From Schistocephalus solidus (Eukaryota > Platyhelminthes > Cestoda > Diphyllobothriidea > Diphyllobothriidae), in NCBI GenBank assembly GCA_017591395.1, contig WEDG01001507.1:62001-126000 (forward strand): DNA of 64,000 bases, written 5' to 3'. Shown here one piece after another: positions 34,053-45,452 of this stretch. Position 1 is the first letter of the stretch; every line of letters begins with the position of its first letter. Below the pieces are notes generated by a model, which saw only the letters and a program-made list of their open reading frames with translations, made no database searches and was not told the origin of the DNA. The translations under genes and the position numbers were made by a program.

Positions 34053-36213
34053 AGATAGGAGCATGTAACATACACACGCGGTTAAAATTGCCAATCGAAA
34101 TTGGTGTGAGAACAGGTGGATAAATTTTTTTAGAGCAAGGAAGTTAGCCACAGGTCTGTGCCTTTGAGGTTCGTGAGGCTCTTGTCTACTAAGCAGTCCC
34201 AATGCCTCTAAGAGCTCTAAATTATTCTCAAAGGCAGAACACGTTGAGTTTTTTCCTAACTGTGATCGGATCGGAGAACTATCTTTACACCCAACTCAAT
34301 CATCCTTATCGGAACTGATATAACAATGGACCTGTGTCTTAGGTGCGGATCGATAGACGTAATGCACTATGATCAAAGTGTCCAAGTTCGCATCCAGTGA
34401 TACCCGTATCCTGTGTGATGCATGGCTGACCTATGATGGCTAATTAGCCAGAACTAGCACATTTAGGAGCCTTTGTCTTTTTTGAATTTATGTGAAAAAG
34501 TTCTAGACTTCTTGGCTCGTGTAATCAGCTGCATTGCACAGGCAATCAAAATACGGATGAGTCGTTAACGAACACTCATTCAGTCCCATACATCCTCTTA
34601 TATAAAGTAAATAAGAGCACATTGCTTTTCCTTACGCAATCACCAGAAACACTTTGTCCGTTCAACCGGCCAGAAGGAAGAGCATGCCTTTGATTAAAGT
34701 AAAGTAACAAATAAACATTGAAACGCATGGGTGACTGGAGATTGTGTAGATTTCGCACTGCACTTCTCAGTCCAGCGTCCGAATTGCCATTTGGTAGACT
34801 CAAATTCAAATGTGCTGCTGAACACAATGCAGGAGCGTCATGTACAACAGTGGCGAGATACGTGTCTGTCCTTGTAGATAGTACACATATTTGATGAATA
34901 AAATTACGTTTAAAGACTATCAACATTACGTTTGATGAACTCCATCAAGAGATACTTCCAGGCGTTTAAGGAAACATGTAGCAAAGATAAACCCGTTTAC
35001 TGTCACTTTTCGTAATTCAAGGTTTTTAAGTATAATTATTATTATCCACTGTGCGGCTGCTAGTGGGGTTCCAGAGTGAACCCCAAGGCAGTACAGGGTC
35101 ACTTAGCCCCGTAACAGATAAATGCGCATCTATTTCCTCAATTTTCAAAAGTCTTTTATTGTAAGTGAAGATTTGAAAGTGAGTTAGATAGGAGAGGTCC
35201 CAAGGCCCGCGGAATTCGAAATTCTGAAAAAAGGCATTCTGTCTTTTAAAATACAATGTAGTGGTATAATAAGGCGACGTTTTAATTGACCAACCGAATG
35301 TGGGGAAAGGATTTTTGAATATTTTTCAGTACGAAGGTAGGTACTTCTGAGATAGATTACCTAGGCAGTAGCAAATACGTCACTGCAGCGTACTGCACTC
35401 ATATTTATAATTTATATAATACTTCTGGTTACGCTTCCCCCGTTCATACGAACCATTTATTCATCGTGGCCGAGTAACCCAACTGGTAATGTCTAACATC
35501 CACTTAATTTTAGGCCGTAATATGGGCAGTTTCTATGCTTCCCAGTTTTTGGGGAAATTAAATTACTTAACGGCACATGTGCTATGGCCAGCTTTCCATC
35601 TTGGGGTCTTGCTAATTTGGTCGGATGATAACCATTGTTTTCTGACAGTGTGCTAGACTTGGCTTACAGACAGCCTGACTGAAAACAATGTTTATTAATG
35701 TTTAATTCTAGCGATAAATTGTAGTCATGTGCAATTGGCGCACTGCAAAAACCTGAATGATTTCCATTGGATAAGGTAAAAATCATTCAATCTAATCGTT
35801 TATAGTTTATTCAGACACTTTGTACGTCAGGTGCATCATGAAGTTTTCATTAACTCCAATTTTTCGAACTATAGGAAGTTATTGATCAAGCAATATTATA
35901 AAAATCTATTTGATCCTTTAATTATAAACTATTGCTAGGTATAGTCGCGTTGATCGTCTGATCTGCCAATTTCGTTCGAAAAGCCATAGGCTTAATATTT
36001 TAAAATGGCCTGAATGCATGAATATCAGTGACACTATTCACTTTTCCTTTAAAAATTGGGTCTAGTTGTTCTAATGACGTACTGATTAAGAATGCATAGG
36101 TGCCAATCATTTCTATTTGTCAAAGACGAACTGATATTCCACTATGATATCACAATATATTGATGATTATCTTTCAGTTCTGTGATATTTTACGTTTGTA
36201 TTACCCTCCGCAG

Positions 36214-36357
36214 AGATCGCTGGGAATACATGTAATAGCTTGGGATCACCATACAGGCTCCAGAGAAGACCTCATAGGCTAATTTTCCATAGAAGGCGGT
36301 TTTGAATATTTTCTGCAGGAGAGCCTAGCACTTATACCACGAAATATGTGTTCTAGT
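36214..36357 (+). pseudogene. pseudo-exon 3 (C2-like)
   Basis: Acceptor ccgcag kept. It reads GIHVIAWDHH, then DLIG followed by taa in place of the Glu codon of the intact copy. The donor is altered from gtgaga to a weak gtatgtg context. Confidence 0.8.
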
Positions 36358-37560
36358 ATGTGTGATTTACTAATGGTTTTAGAAAATGAAAATAAATTTT
36401 GCTTTTTTATTTACGGCTAAAAGATCGGAACAAACAAACTTCCGACGCATAATTGGTTTATTTCTTTATTCAAAAAAGGGTTATCCAGCTCTTTTAAGCA
36501 AGCAAGTTCACCTTCATTTGTCTTCTCATAACTGAAAAACACTGTGGTTTTGTTTAACCATATACGTTCTAATTATATCAATCAGCAGTCAGAATTGCGA
36601 TTATAGCATTTTCTTTAACACTGTTCACCCATGTGCACAAAATGCGTGCTTAAGGCAAATTAGTAAGCCGTCTACGGCATTATCAGCCGGATGTCTACTT
36701 ATTCAAACCGTCAATTAATCGCGTATTCGAAGTCTGCTTTTTGTAGACAAATTAAATTTTTTAACTCTTATGTCACTAAATATTCGCCCATGTCCCTATC
36801 ACCGCTTCATTTTCTTTGAAACTGATTGGGTGAGGTAACTTGGTAATTTTAGGTGCTTACTGAGTACGCATTACTGAGTTTCTTTATCGTTTTTCTAAGA
36901 AAAGCCGACTTTTCCAGGAACGTACTCGCCCTCAGAGGGCTGGTGGAGGATAAGTAGATTTGACGGTATCCCTTTAATCTGATTGACAAAAAGTGACAGT
37001 TTACTATGTATAAGTGGGTATCCTTATCTTCAAATCGTCATGCGTATTGTCTTCGAAGTACTTAAAAATCAGCAGTCTTAGCTGAGCGTATCTCACACCG
37101 CACATGCCCAGACTTAAAGATTACTCAGGGGATTTTCATAACAATCCTATGGTTAGGCACGGATATAAGTTTCATCATCCGAAGTTATATTCACGCGACC
37201 ACGTGGTTGATGAATTCAAAACAGTATGAAAGACGGAAAATCAAAGGAAACGGTAAAAGAGTTTAAACAGACATTACAAGTCTCATCATTTGCGGCATGA
37301 AGCTTGTAACCCGAGTAGTCGTTGGAAGAAAAGGAAGGTGGAATATCTGTGATTTTGGCAGCGGCATTAGAAAAGAGACGTATTCCCTCGACTTAATGGG
37401 ATACTGACAAAAAAACGAAGTAGTAAGAAGCTCACTATCACGCACCGTCCACTCTTGTTACATAAAACCAATCGATTACTGTGATGCCCGATCCAGAAGT
37501 TTTGCAAAATCGAGGGCAGTTGACCGTAATATTCTCCACTAAAAACTTGCATACACTTTC

Positions 37561-38106
37561 TCTGACATAGTCAGCAACAAGGCACACGGTCTACGAATTG
37601 AATCAGTTATTTGATTAACAGCTTTAAACATAAAGACGAAGCAAGTAACAATTACCTTTAACCTTGCTGATGACTATTACAAAACCGAATTTCGGCTCTT
37701 AAAACCCTTTTGAGAAGTTGTATAAGATAAGGCGATAATCAAATGAACAACAGGGTAAACTGGACTCTAGTCATAGTCATAATCATAGTCTCTGACATAA
37801 TCAGCAACATGGCTCACGGTCTACAAATTGACTGGAACTCTGACTGGAACTCTGAATTGACTGGACTCTAGTCATAGTCATAGTCATAGTCTCTGACATA
37901 GTCAGCAACAAGGCTCACGGTCTACGAATTGAATCAGTTATTTGATTAACAGCTTTAAACATAAAGAAAGAGCAAGTAACAATTACCTTTAACCTTGCTG
38001 ATGACTATTACAAAACCGAATTTGGGCTCTAAAAACCCTTTTGAGAAGTTTATAAGATAAGGCAATAATTCAAATGAATAACGGGGTAAACTTGACTCTA
38101 GTCAGA
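37561..38106. repeat. 331-bp period tandem duplication
   Basis: The unit starting tctgacatagtcagcaacaa occurs at 37,561 and again at 37,892, each followed by the same roughly 215 bp. Between them lies a partial third start (37,789) and short gtcata and ggaactct repeats. The functional gene has one unit (about 7,266-7,480). Confidence 0.9.
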
Positions 38107-38867
38107 TTAGGAAGCAGGAATAAAATAGCATCCGCTTTTTCTATATAGTAAACTATGACAGAAAGTGCGGTAGAAATGTTTCTGAAATGACCAAAATATC
38201 CATTCAATACAAGTCTCGATTGCTGATTGAGTTTGAAAAACCACTTATCTGTCGTTTAAAAATGTGGTTCGGCGTTTCGTGTCCAGCATTATTTCTGTTA
38301 AACAGCTGATTCCGATGCCCATTTAATGTTTTTGGTTACATAACACATGACAACAGGTTTTAATATTACCAACTATTTACGGTTTCAATAGCGGTTGTGC
38401 ACCTTCTTCTCCTTAGAGACTGACCCTAAATTCTCAACCAAAACGCACTTAAGCCTGCATTAAGTATTTACTGAAGGAGGATATAAGTTTCTCGTACGAG
38501 TAATAACCAATTCTTCCATAACTCAACCACGCTGCTGGATCAGGAAATATATGCCATATCTCCTTTTGGCAACTTAATTTTTTTTCACAGTTTAATATAG
38601 CTGTTGTGTATCAAACTGAAATGTCATAGTTTTTTTCAAAAGTAACACAAGTAGCAGGAAACATTGCTAGGACGCTTAAACAGAATAAGTACTTTGTCAT
38701 CTTGAATTTGGCCTACAAGGTCAGATAGTCAGTGGCTTGTTTTTAAATCTTTAAGCGTAAGGATGACTTGTATGGCCACATAATCAGAATACGGGTATAA
38801 GAACGCCCCGCCCACTTATTATTAGGTGGCTTTGCAAGAAATTTCAGGAAGATTGAAAATTCCTATG

Positions 38868-39062
38868 GCTTAATCCTAATACAAAATATAACTGTAACCT
38901 TAATAATGGCCCTGGCTCTACGCTAAACTTCAATACTGTTTAAAAAGAACCCATAACTTAATCCTTAACATTCTCCTGATCCAAACCGTAAATGCGACCG
39001 TAACCTAAACCTTAAATATAACTCTAAACCTAGCCCTGCGCCTCGCCTCAATCCTAAACCTA
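38868..39062. repeat. degenerate CTAAACC/CCTTAA-rich tract
   Basis: About 195 bp dominated by aacct, taaacc and cttaatcc words, reminiscent of a decayed (CCCTAA)n array. Only loosely telomere-like. Confidence 0.5.
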
Positions 39063-39266
39063 CGGTCTCCAGAATTGGGCGCAAAGCTGCAGGCATTGCA
39101 GATGGCTCCTATTCCCGTTTTTTAATTAAGTGGCCATAAAGTCGGCATTATCACGTTGAGATGAATCAGCTCCTATTCCGAATAAAACTGCTACAATCTC
39201 GACTTGCCTATGAAATTTCTTCCATGCATAATAGACTCCACCAGATTGTCGTATCATCTTCTGCAG

Positions 39267-39391
39267 TGTATCAGTGAAACTAGAACAGAACTGCAGGAAC
39301 ACCTGGTTTAGGAAATTTCGTGAAACTTACTGCAACCCTACTGACAACTCTTTCACCTGCAACGATAACGGTAACGTGATTTGTTTTCTAG
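39267..39391 (+). pseudogene. pseudo-exon 4 (DSL)
   Basis: Still open and of identical length (125 bp). It reads CRNTWFRKFRETYC: W-F-G has become W-F-R and the next cysteine is arginine, so a functional DSL fold is unlikely. The donor gt is retained. Confidence 0.85.
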
Positions 39392-40347
39392 GTCTGTACA
39401 TCCCCTACTTCCTGAATTTAATTAATGTACTTAAATAATCACTTACACGATGCAAGATGACTGGGAAACGCTGATGTATGCTAGGAATTGGTCCATCAAT
39501 AATAATAACAATCTTGGGTTTTGCAAAAGCATAGAAGTGAGTGGGCTTAAAGTTATTTTCTTTCGTGTTTAAAAATGTATAAATGTTTATGGATTAGTGG
39601 ACTACTGGCCTTGTCTTCTTTCTGGGCTCACAGAGGGCAGATTGAACAAAATGACCAAATGTCAGGATTCATTATGACCCGGGTTAACAAGAATTCTTAG
39701 GGCTTGTCATGCGGGGCTATAGGCGAAAAATATTTAGGTGAAAAATCGAAACGACTACAAACCTATGTTCGTTAATCAATATTCGTCCTGCTGAATCGGA
39801 GAACAGTACAGCTCTAAAAATGGTTTTGATGTATGCGGGATTTATTCTCGATCTTCCGGTGATTCAAAAAATATACATCGAGGAAAAAGGAAACGAATAT
39901 ATTTATATTAAACTCCAGCAGCCGCAAAAATAAATACCTTTAAATGTCAGAATACCTAGTCAGGTCTAAAGCTTTGTATACTCTAGAGACATTATACCTC
40001 AATATAAATATCCGTAAAAAAAATCGGCCAAGAACTTAGTCTTTTGATCTGGATAAGGTTTTTCAGGAAAACTCAACGATTTTAAAACCGTAATCTTGTA
40101 ACATATATGTGTTGAACTCAGTAACAAGTTGTCTATTTGCAAAGCAAAACTTCAATCTGCTACCGTTAATACAGCGGATTGTTTCTAAATGGCACTGATC
40201 TGAAAATACAGAAACGTTAATCACCTGGTTTCTTCATGACCAACTTCAGTATACCTCGTTATCATTCACGTTTAAGCTGTGCTGTTTCAAAGAACATGTG
40301 CTGCATAATAACTGACTCTGTCAATTAAAGTGTTTCCATATGTATAG
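39392..40347 (+). other. pseudogene intron 4
   Basis: Homologous to 8,957-9,868. Nothing else seen. Confidence 0.5.
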
Positions 40348-40465
40348 GATACTTTGAGTCGGCGTATACACGTAAGAGCCATTTTTACGTCAAAACATGT
40401 GCGAAAAACGCTCAAGGTGAAAAAATAGATGTGGGGTACAATTGCATTTGTTATTAACAAGAAGG
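40348..40465 (+). pseudogene. pseudo-exon 5 (EGF1)
   Basis: It reads GYFESAYTRKSHFY, having lost two cysteines, continues in frame through TCAKNAQG and GYNCICY, and then stops (taa). The donor dinucleotide gt is replaced by ag. It has one base fewer than the functional copy at the frameshift site. Confidence 0.8.
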
Positions 40466-41988
40466 AGAGGACACAGGACAGCGATTGCTCTTAATCCTCA
40501 TCCTGAAAAAGTAACTGATGTTATCACGCTCTGCAGCTCTGACTGAGAAATCGAATTGTTGTTGACGGAATAATTTAGGCAGATACTTGGGTTATTTATT
40601 AAAGCCCGTTATAATGTAACATCAGCTGGGGTTAACAATCCTGCCACTCTTGGTGAATTACTTTTGGTATTTCTACTGAGGTAGCCTTCGGAAGGCCCGT
40701 TTGAATTCGTGAAAAATTATAGTAAAGTAAAAAGGCATGGTGGTATGGTTTCCTTGCAAAAAACACTCTCCTAGATGAGGTGACGGGCTAATGAGGGTGG
40801 ACATTGCGGTTGACGCAATCGTTTATGGTCAATAATTTGCGTTAAGTTGAGGGGATTGGTGCTTAGGTTAAAGGCCGTTGGCAGTTTGACTTCGGATATC
40901 GGTTAGGTTTCATATCTAAAGCCTTCGGGTCAAACGTTTCGATATCCTTTGGTTAAATATTCAATACATATGTAGCTAATATTAAAACTTATAAGAATTA
41001 ATTAGTAATTATTATTAATAATCATCGATCGGTAATTAAGAATAATAATCACTGTCAGTTCGTCGCAGTTTTAAAAAATTAGTCGCTCAATGGTTGCTAG
41101 CGATTTGTTAGACATTTTGTGGCGTTCTGTGACACAGTTTATTAAATTCTGCAATGTTTCGTTAAGTGAGCTAGAAATCACTGAGTATGTACTAAAATTT
41201 GAGAACTCAAAAACTAGGAAGAAAATCTATACATTTTTTTCTGGGTTTGTGGAAACGTGAATAATGATAAGAGGATTTTTTAAAAGTATGTGATGTATGG
41301 AAAATATAAACGTTTTCAATGCTATTTTAGAATAGTTCCGCTTATTTTTGCCTAGATAATACCGGAGGTTACTTATGTTACTGATCGACATGTGTTTCGG
41401 CAGAAAGCATTCCGATATAAATTATTCCACTCAGGAATTTGTCCACCAACTGTCATTCCTTATACCCTCCTGCACCTAAGACAGCATTAAATACATATTA
41501 AATATATTTATTTTGTCTAGAACATGTATTCAGCAAATAACCTATAGAATTGGAGATCGTTGAGAATGCCTGATTGGTAGAATAACCGCTAACGTGTGGC
41601 CTAAATACAGGGCTTGTAGGCGTCACTCTAGTTTATTGTGCGAGGAAAAAATTTAATTTATACTCAGTCCTATCTATGTAACAAACGGGCGTCCTATATC
41701 TGCCTAATTAAACTATGCGTTGGAAAATGGCCATTTAGAAGAAACAGAGTTTGTCAAAATTTGGCTAACATAAATCTGTGCACCTGCTCGGCATTTTTGT
41801 GCTTCTAATACCGCTTTATAACCACTTTGTTATCCTCTTAATTCACAATGTTTACTTTTTAGCCGAATATCTGTTTGTCAAAGAACAAACTTATCTTTCT
41901 GCGTTAAGTCTTGCATTTTTCTATTCGGGCCTACCTGTAGCAAGGCGACCTAAGAGAGGCTCAAATACTCATTCTTTTCTCTGTATAG
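40466..41988 (+). other. pseudogene intron 5
   Basis: Homologous in patches to 9,987-11,500, with an extra AT-rich stretch at about 40,740-41,340 that has no partner. No coding signal. Confidence 0.5.
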
Positions 41989-42296
41989 ATGCCGCGTGTT
42001 ATGCTAGCTATGAACCTTGTGCTAATGAGACGGGTTCTGAAAATGAGGTTTGCAAGCGCTCGCCTGAAAGCGCAGATGGTTTTAAATGTGAGTGCAAAAG
42101 GTATTGGAGAGGCGACCGCTTTAAAATCCGTCTAGATGCTTGCGAACTCGAGGAGATGAGGCTTCAAGAGTTGGACGCCGGAGCAACTCTGGTTTGGCTA
42201 AGCAAATAAACTTACGTCAGCGATGCTAATGGCCTCACTTACGTTGTCGGTGTCCTCCGGACTAGGGGCAGTTGATGCGAGGAAGGCACACTTCAG
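41989..42296 (+). pseudogene. pseudo-exon 6 (EGF2-3)
   Basis: Acceptor tgtatag, donor ttcag|gtgtgc. It reads CANETGSENEVCK and GDRFKIRLDACELEE, losing two EGF2 cysteines. EGF3 has VWLSK followed by a stop in place of VCLNNG. The linker ELEEMRLQELDAG is well preserved. Confidence 0.85.
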
Positions 42297-42540
42297 GTGT
42301 GCAGTAAACTTTTTAAACCCTTCTTCGTCTTCGGCATACTGGTTCCGCCACCAACCAAATGCAATGTAATCTTATGTCTGAATTGGCTTCACAAGTTTGT
42401 CAGTTTCCTACTTTACGCACTTTTTCGCTATGTCAACCTACCATTTTTCTTAAATATGAGTGATCATATAAGACGTTTCATTTTGCGGGCTACTTTTAGG
42501 AGAAAATGCTGCTCACTGCCTCCAGGAAAACCGAGTTCAT

Positions 42541-43517
42541 AGCTATGGACTACATTTGTCATGTTAATTGTTTGACCAAGGAAAAAATGATGAAATATAC
42601 AGAACTCAAATATTTCACGACCTCTTGTTTACCTGTGAGCGTTATTTCACTTTTGTAGAATTGGATACCCAATAAAGAACAGTCTAAGATAGTCAAGTGG
42701 TGAAAGGGAATGTTTGTCATATAGACCTGGTGGGCGAGGTTTTGTGGTCCAACTGCTCGCACATGCCAGCCTATTACATCGCATTGCGTTAGTTTCGGAT
42801 AACTTTGGTTTCACCTTGTAGTCACCCGTTGAATGATCTTCGATAATGCAGTTGCATCCAGCACGTGATCACTTTTCACCTACTGTTTCGCGACTGCATT
42901 TATATCCCTTTTTCCAGTGGCAATTTCGGCACATAGTGAGCTTGCTAGTCTTATGGATAGAAACTTGCATGACTTGACGTACGAGGCCTTCCATGGAAAT
43001 TTCATAAATTAGTCTTAAACAGGAAAAACATAAATTTTGACAGTTCAACAGCACTTAATAATTTTTATTGTTTTGATATTGAGATTCTAAAAAGCCTGTA
43101 GAACATTCCATCGGGACAGTATTTATAGGATATTATTATAATATCTTATTTAAAAAAGCGTTATATGCCTTTCTGATTATACTGCTTATTTAGGTCTCTT
43201 CTCCAAAAAACGTGCATTCGTAAGCATTCCTGTTGCCCCTCTGTGAAATTTCGTTTCAGTTGGCTAATATGGATTTTTTTATCAACTCTGCACCTTATAT
43301 TCGATATGTTAAATGTAGGCTCAATAAATAAGGGTAGATATGGTGGGCATATGCAAGACCTTTTAATATCGTTGCGAAAATTTCTATGATTCAAGTCAGA
43401 AGACCATTTGTCGAATATAAGTTCGCTTACAATAAACTCTCATGAGGCCAGTTCAGTTATATGGGTCCGCTTCGACTAAAACATGTCAATGAGCAGTGAA
43501 ATCAATTCAAGGCTGTC
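42541..43517. other. nothing recognised
   Basis: The duplication ends near 42,540. Short minus-strand frames (42,559-42,762; 43,161-43,394) show no motif. Confidence 0.4.
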
Positions 43518-43830
43518 TTAGAACACAGTCTGGCTGTGGGAATATGGGGTCAGGAATGGTGATAAGAGGCCCCGAATAAAGTCAAATTCAGGATAGGGAG
43601 GCAGAGCCGGAGGACAGGGAGAGTTGCAATTAGTCCACTCTTGACCACTGCAAACGCGGAACTTATACGAGATTCTTCTGCGCGCATAAGACTGCTTTCG
43701 CAATCTGATGACACTCCCATCTTCTGTTGCTAACAAACGTCGGTAAGGTGGCTTAGGGTAGCCCGGTGGGACCGTAGAAAACACATACGTTTCATTGGGA
43801 TCCGCATGATTCCCGAAATCAATAACAATT
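43518..43830 (-). CDS. unidentified open frame, possible orphan exon
   Basis: About 100 residues open on the minus strand, with an extracellular-looking composition: DFGNHADPNETYVFS, PPGYPKPPYRR, then basic RRRISYKFRVC and cysteine/proline-rich CNSPCPPALPPYPEFD, ending at a stop. It has no start-codon context or good splice sites, and I do not recognise it. It lies 3' of the Penelope-like remnant on the same strand, so it could be element tail, a captured host exon or chance. Confidence 0.25.
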
Positions 43831-43879
43831 GCTATTTGTGTTCTTTATGTCAACTTTTCCTAGTCATAACATATTATAT

Positions 43880-45180
43880 GGATAGACGCCGAGTCGTGAC
43901 ATCAATATAGCTTGTTTAGCGAGAGCACCTGAAGGAGTAAATACAAATTGAGTTGGCATGAGATGACAACTCATTCGTAACCCTCGCGTAAAAAAAGGAT
44001 TGGCAGGGAATAATATCCAAGCCGTTGTTTATGGAAGGTTTCGTGAGACAGCTTGATCAAGGCGTCTTTTTATGAGTTCATACGAAGCATCCACTTTGAA
44101 GGGGAACGTTAAGGAACAGTATTTTGAGCGTCAATGTCATGGTTTTTTCTGATCGTTTGGAAATATCCTTTGAAATCAACCTGTTGGGGAACTTGTTCTA
44201 CCGAAGCATTTTCTGCGCCTGATTCAGCTCCTCCTCGATGTTATATGTGAACAAATTTTTCCAGCCCTTTTGTTCCAAGAAAACGGATTAGATTGCATTT
44301 TTGGAGGGGTAGTATACTATTGAAATTCGTAAATTTTTCAGAACATGTTTTCTTCCGCTAGACGATCCTTCGGATGCCAACGTCAGGACTCCTGCTTACC
44401 AAGACGTCTTAGCAAAATATATATTATGCTGTGCCCATCTCCAACGTGAACTTGCCTGACGGATGTACCTGAGATACAGTGATTGAGAGGGCAGTAACGT
44501 CGGGTTCTGTGACGGGAATTGCAAAAATATAATCAAGGTAGCTATCACTATGAATTAGCTCAATAATCCGACAGCTTAATTGAAATTTCTCCAGCTTGCA
44601 TACAGAGATATCGACTAAGTATGTTCAGGAGGCAAGACCATATAAACGCCGCCTGTTTTGCTTTGTATTATATTGTCAGAAAAACTTTGCATTTTGTGCA
44701 ACTTCGTGAAATTTCCCTGAGTGTGGTCGTCGGAATTTCTTTATCCTTCTGATGGTTCAATAGGAATTCGCACATGTCATCAACTGTCCCATTGACCGGG
44801 ACACTCGTAGAACGTGATCAGACATCCAGTTAGAACATTAGCATGCCCGTTAAACAAAGGCTTTGAAGTCGTCAGAGAATTTGAGGATATCTTGGTAGTT
44901 ATGAGATGCTAGTTAGTGCTATAAGAGCTTGTGTTTCTCAGCTAACCACTGCGCTATCAAATTGTACGGAGACTTTCGCATGTTTAAAATTGGAAGAACC
45001 GGCAAGCCGTCTTTATGGATTCTCGATAAACCATAAAATTGGGGAATATCTATGCTGACTGGTCGGAGTTGCTCGAAGTCCAGGTTTTTTATGAAACCAC
45101 CTGCATGGAGTCCTTTTAGACAGGTGATCAGGTTCGCCTCTACTTCTTCTGTGCAATCTGTTGATCATCTACTTTCCTAA
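43880..45180 (-). mobile_element. Penelope-like retroelement, decayed (RT + GIY-YIG)
   Basis: Minus-strand frames give the Penelope RT core FYGLSRIHKDG, then LPILNMRKSPYN and QWLAEK (about 45,045-44,930). A palm block YLDYIFAI follows near 44,540, where the usual second aspartate is Tyr. Then come VHPSGKFTLEM and DVLVSRSPD (about 44,480-44,380). Farther 3', ICIYSFRCS and SYI...TRRLSI near 43,960-43,890 resemble the C-terminal GIY-YIG endonuclease. Many stops and frameshifts make it inactive. N-terminal parts beyond 45,180 are not recognisable. Confidence 0.75.
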
Positions 45181-45296
45181 ATGTTTGTGGCCTGGCCATA
45201 TGAACGGTACCATCGTTACGTAATCTAATCTGTTCCTTTGTTTGGCCAACATGCCGTGAGTTCAACTACTCTGTGGTTGAAGCTGGCTGGCTGCTG

Positions 45297-45452
45297 CCAG
45301 CTAGTAAGCCAAAAATTGCCATTCCAGTCTCCCTTGTCCTTGTCTGTAAGGTCACTCAGTCTATATCACTAACCGCTATGCGGGTAATGGCGGGGCTCGA
45401 GGAAGAGAGATGCCCAAGGCACGGCCCATGACGTGATCGGTGAGCACCCCAC
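45297..45452 (+). repeat. SINE body, second locus
   Basis: Matches 4,430-4,590 (aagccaa, gccattccagt, tcactaac, gggctcgag, gatcggtgagc). The tRNA-like head is missing or too diverged, so the copy is 5'-truncated. Confidence 0.7.

Larger units (their letters stand above)
31677..36083 (+). repeat. right arm of 4.4-kb inverted repeat
   Basis: Near-identical inverted copy of 21,887-26,332. It starts abruptly inside the zinc-finger coding part of the LINE and ends at gtact (36,083). Beyond that the pseudogene copy of the Notch ligand begins. Everything after 32,725 is the + strand homologue of copy A from about 1,700 onward. Confidence 0.9.
36358..39266 (+). other. pseudogene intron 3 with local expansions
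   Basis: Alignable with 6,000-8,831 but carrying a 331-bp tandem duplication (37,561-38,106) and a ctaaacc-rich insert (38,868-39,062) not present in the functional gene. It lacks the hairpin of 7,984-8,066 in recognisable form. Confidence 0.6.
36214..42296 (+). pseudogene. partial duplicate of the Notch ligand gene (exons 3-6)
   Basis: Same-strand paralogue of 5,854-11,811 with introns preserved, so it arose by DNA duplication, not retroposition. Exon homologues: 36,214-36,357 (C2-like), 39,267-39,391 (DSL), 40,348-40,465 (EGF1), 41,989-42,296 (EGF2-3). Exons 1-2 and 7-8 are absent. Lesions: stop in the C2 exon, stop at the end of EGF1 with its splice donor destroyed, stop inside EGF3, and loss of at least five cysteines. 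Exon similarity is about 80-85% by eye. Flanking intron similarity runs to about 42,540. Confidence 0.85.

Noticed and set aside
35455..35530. tRNA-like start (gtggccgagtaacccaac) on the plus strand, inverted at about 22,440-22,515
   Set aside because: No B-box at the right distance and no acceptor-stem pairing seen.
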